From an uncultured Luminiphilus sp. (GTDB lineage: Bacteria; Pseudomonadota; Gammaproteobacteria; Pseudomonadales; Halieaceae), in NCBI GenBank assembly GCA_943787485.1, contig CALSMP010000002.1:69459-113931 (forward strand): a stretch of DNA of 44,473 nucleotides. The letters run 5' to 3'. The position numbers were made by a program, and so were the translations under genes. Below are positions 43,201 through 44,473 of the stretch, piece after piece. Every line of letters starts with the position of its first letter. Position 1 is the stretch's first letter. The notes beneath the pieces are model-generated. The model made no database searches, had not been told where the DNA came from, and saw nothing but the letters and a program-made list of their open reading frames with translations.

Positions 43201-44331
43201 ATGAGCAGTCATGAGCCAGTGGTGACAGAACAAATCCTAGAGCTTATTGCCAGTAAATCTGACGAACAACGTCAGAACCGCCGCATGAGCGCGGAAGTTG
43301 TGTCCGCACTGAAAGAGTGCGGCTTCTACACCATGATGTTGCCTAAAAAGTGGGGCGGTCAGGAACAGCGGCCGCAGGAATTTTTCAAGGAGCAAATCCG
43401 CATCGCTGAGGCGGACATGAGCACCGCCTGGGCCAGCGGCATTATCGCCGTTCACGCGTTCCAAATAGCCCTCATGTCAGAAGAGGCACAGCGAGAGGTG
43501 TACGAGAACGACCCGAATACGCTGGTGAGCAGTTCCTATAACCCGGTGGGCGCCAAGGCCGAGATGGCCGAGGGCGGTTTCATGCTCAGCGGCCGCTGGG
43601 GCTGGAGCTCAGGCTCCGAACATTGCACTTGGGCGCTCCTGGGCGGCGTGATTCCCGGTGATGGCTACAGAACGTTTTTGGTCCCCCGCTCCCAGTACGA
43701 TATCGAAGACACGTGGAACGTTATGGGTCTACAGGGCACCGGTTCCAATGACGTTGTTATTGCGGAGCCTATCTTTGTGCCAGAACATCGCACCCATCGG
43801 CAGATGGATGGCTTTAATTGCGTTAACGAGCAGGAAAATCCGATCTACAACCTTTCTTGGGCACAAACTTTCGTCCGGGTGGTGAATTCAGCAGCCATCG
43901 GCGCGCTTAAGAATGCGCTCAAAATTTTTGTTGAGACCCGAACCGCCTCGGCAACCAGCGACCCCACTAAACTGGCTGGTGATGTCGAAACTCAAACCCG
44001 TATTGCTGAGGTCATGAACACCATCGCCGAGCTTGAAGCGGTGATGTTCCACAATTTTGACAAGATGGAAGATGCCAATTGGCAACCCTCGATCGAAGAG
44101 CGGGTGCTCTATCGCTACCAAGCATCGATCGTGATCGATAAAGCGATTGATGCCATCGACACCTTGTTTGATGTCGCGGGCGGCCGCGCGGTTTTTAACG
44201 GCCACCCCCTGCAAAACCTGTGGCACGACATTCATATTGCTCGCTGTCACGTTGCCAATAACCCAACGGGCTTTGCTCGAAATTTAGGGGCCATGCAACT
44301 GGGCGTGGAAAATCAGGACGTCTTCATCTAA
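43201..44331 (+). CDS. hsaA: flavin-dependent monooxygenase oxygenase subunit HsaA
   Basis: A 376-residue protein of the acyl-CoA-dehydrogenase-fold group D monooxygenases. It hydroxylates the phenolic steroid 3-HSA to the catechol that HsaC cleaves, using reduced flavin from a reductase (HsaB, not in the window). Segments: GFYTMMLPKKWGGQEQRP, MSTAWASGIIAVHAFQIALM (in part STAWASGIIAVHAFQ), LSGRWGWSSGSEHCTWALLGG, GLQGTGSNDVVI and VAGGRAVFNGHPLQNLWHDIH (in part HPLQNLWHDIH). ATG 43201 with GGGGAAG. A 4-HPA or phenol hydroxylase is the formal alternative; the neighbours hsaC and hsaD settle it. Its stop overlaps the next start (TAATG). Confidence 0.9.
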   Translation: MSSHEPVVTEQILELIASKSDEQRQNRRMSAEVVSALKECGFYTMMLPKKWGGQEQRPQEFFKEQIRIAEADMSTAWASGIIAVHAFQIALMSEEAQREVYENDPNTLVSSSYNPVGAKAEMAEGGFMLSGRWGWSSGSEHCTWALLGGVIPGDGYRTFLVPRSQYDIEDTWNVMGLQGTGSNDVVIAEPIFVPEHRTHRQMDGFNCVNEQENPIYNLSWAQTFVRVVNSAAIGALKNALKIFVETRTASATSDPTKLAGDVETQTRIAEVMNTIAELEAVMFHNFDKMEDANWQPSIEERVLYRYQASIVIDKAIDAIDTLFDVAGGRAVFNGHPLQNLWHDIHIARCHVANNPTGFARNLGAMQLGVENQDVFI

Positions 44332-44473
44332 TGCCGGCAAACAGCGCTGCATCCCAGTACATCGAGACGGGTCGGGGCCTCAAGATCCACTATACGGACC
44401 ACCCCGCTGCAGGCGAAGAACTCGGTGCAGTCGTATTCATTCATGGCAGCGGACCGGGCGCGAGCGGCTGGAG
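44331..44473 (+). CDS. hsaD: HsaD-like meta-cleavage product hydrolase, N-terminal part
   Basis: Only 47 codons are inside the window. After a 20-residue lead comes KIHYTDHPAAGEELGAVVFIHGSGPGASGW (in part FIHGSGPGASGW), the oxyanion-hole region of C-C bond hydrolases; recalled HsaD has HGGGPGA here. It would hydrolyse the ring-cleaved product DSHA. The ATG overlaps the hsaA stop (TAATG), showing translational coupling. The catalytic Ser, Asp and His lie outside the window. Confidence 0.82.
   Translation, partial: MPANSAASQYIETGRGLKIHYTDHPAAGEELGAVVFIHGSGPGASGW

Noticed and set aside
1..44473. CRISPR arrays, transposases, integrases, tRNA or rRNA genes
   Set aside because: No regular spaced repeats, DDE/IS motifs or RNA gene signatures were noticed on reading; a covariance-model scan could still find a small RNA.

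Overview
The window looks like a chromosomal segment of a marine-type, aerobic, steroid-degrading gammaproteobacterium. This is an inference: a TonB-dependent receptor of Caulobacter/Cellvibrionales style, GC-rich DNA (by eye), many GTG starts, a fused rubredoxin-rubredoxin reductase and paired acyl-CoA dehydrogenases would suit the OM60/NOR5 (Halieaceae) or Spongiibacteraceae groups, but no rRNA or other marker is present to settle it. No tRNA, rRNA, insertion sequence, prophage or CRISPR array was seen.

Left part (1-16.6 kb) is mixed housekeeping. It holds the 3' end of an Fe-S (CCG-domain) oxidoreductase with DUF3501, a Cof-type HAD phosphatase, an EamA exporter, a TMEM68-like acyltransferase with an alpha/beta hydrolase, a periplasmic glutathione peroxidase, a small HNH protein, uridine kinase, a lipoprotein carboxylesterase, a small K+ channel and an AI-2E transporter. 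A sulfate block follows: SulP transporter, tandem UspA protein, a frameshifted LysR regulator, cysC and a monofunctional sat. A frameshifted YdjM-type membrane protein closes this part.

Middle part (16.7-26.8 kb) is a fatty/branched acyl-CoA and uptake region. It has a bile-acid-CoA-ligase-like synthetase, a large TonB-dependent receptor, an enoyl-CoA hydratase, isovaleryl-CoA dehydrogenase, the rubredoxin-reductase fusion, and a translationally coupled pair (PF10118-type metal-dependent hydrolase and polytopic membrane protein). A perfect 9-3-9 palindrome sits over the predicted receptor promoter.

Right part (26.9-44.5 kb) is the main interest: a steroid-ring degradation locus. A 13-gene minus-strand run from ipdA (40401) down to a thiolase (26895) carries ipdA, ipdB, a crotonase, fadE31-like and fadE32-like genes, fadA6, an Rv3548c-like SDR, a second FadE pair containing a fadE30 homologue, ipdF, a KstD-like flavoprotein, a SnoaL-like protein and a thiolase. 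Divergently transcribed are fadD3 (frameshifted in this sequence), hsaC, hsaA and the start of hsaD. Together these would oxidise ring A (KstD), hydroxylate and cleave it (HsaA, HsaC, HsaD), activate the remaining C/D-ring propanoate (HIP) with CoA (FadD3), and break down rings C and D (FadE30, IpdF, IpdAB, FadE31/32, FadA6). Gene names rest on recalled similarity to the Mycobacterium tuberculosis Rv3548c-Rv3570c region; no search was run.

Three genes (LysR, YdjM-like, fadD3) each carry one short indel at a small repeat. This may reflect sequence quality rather than gene decay and should be kept in mind when reading the annotation.
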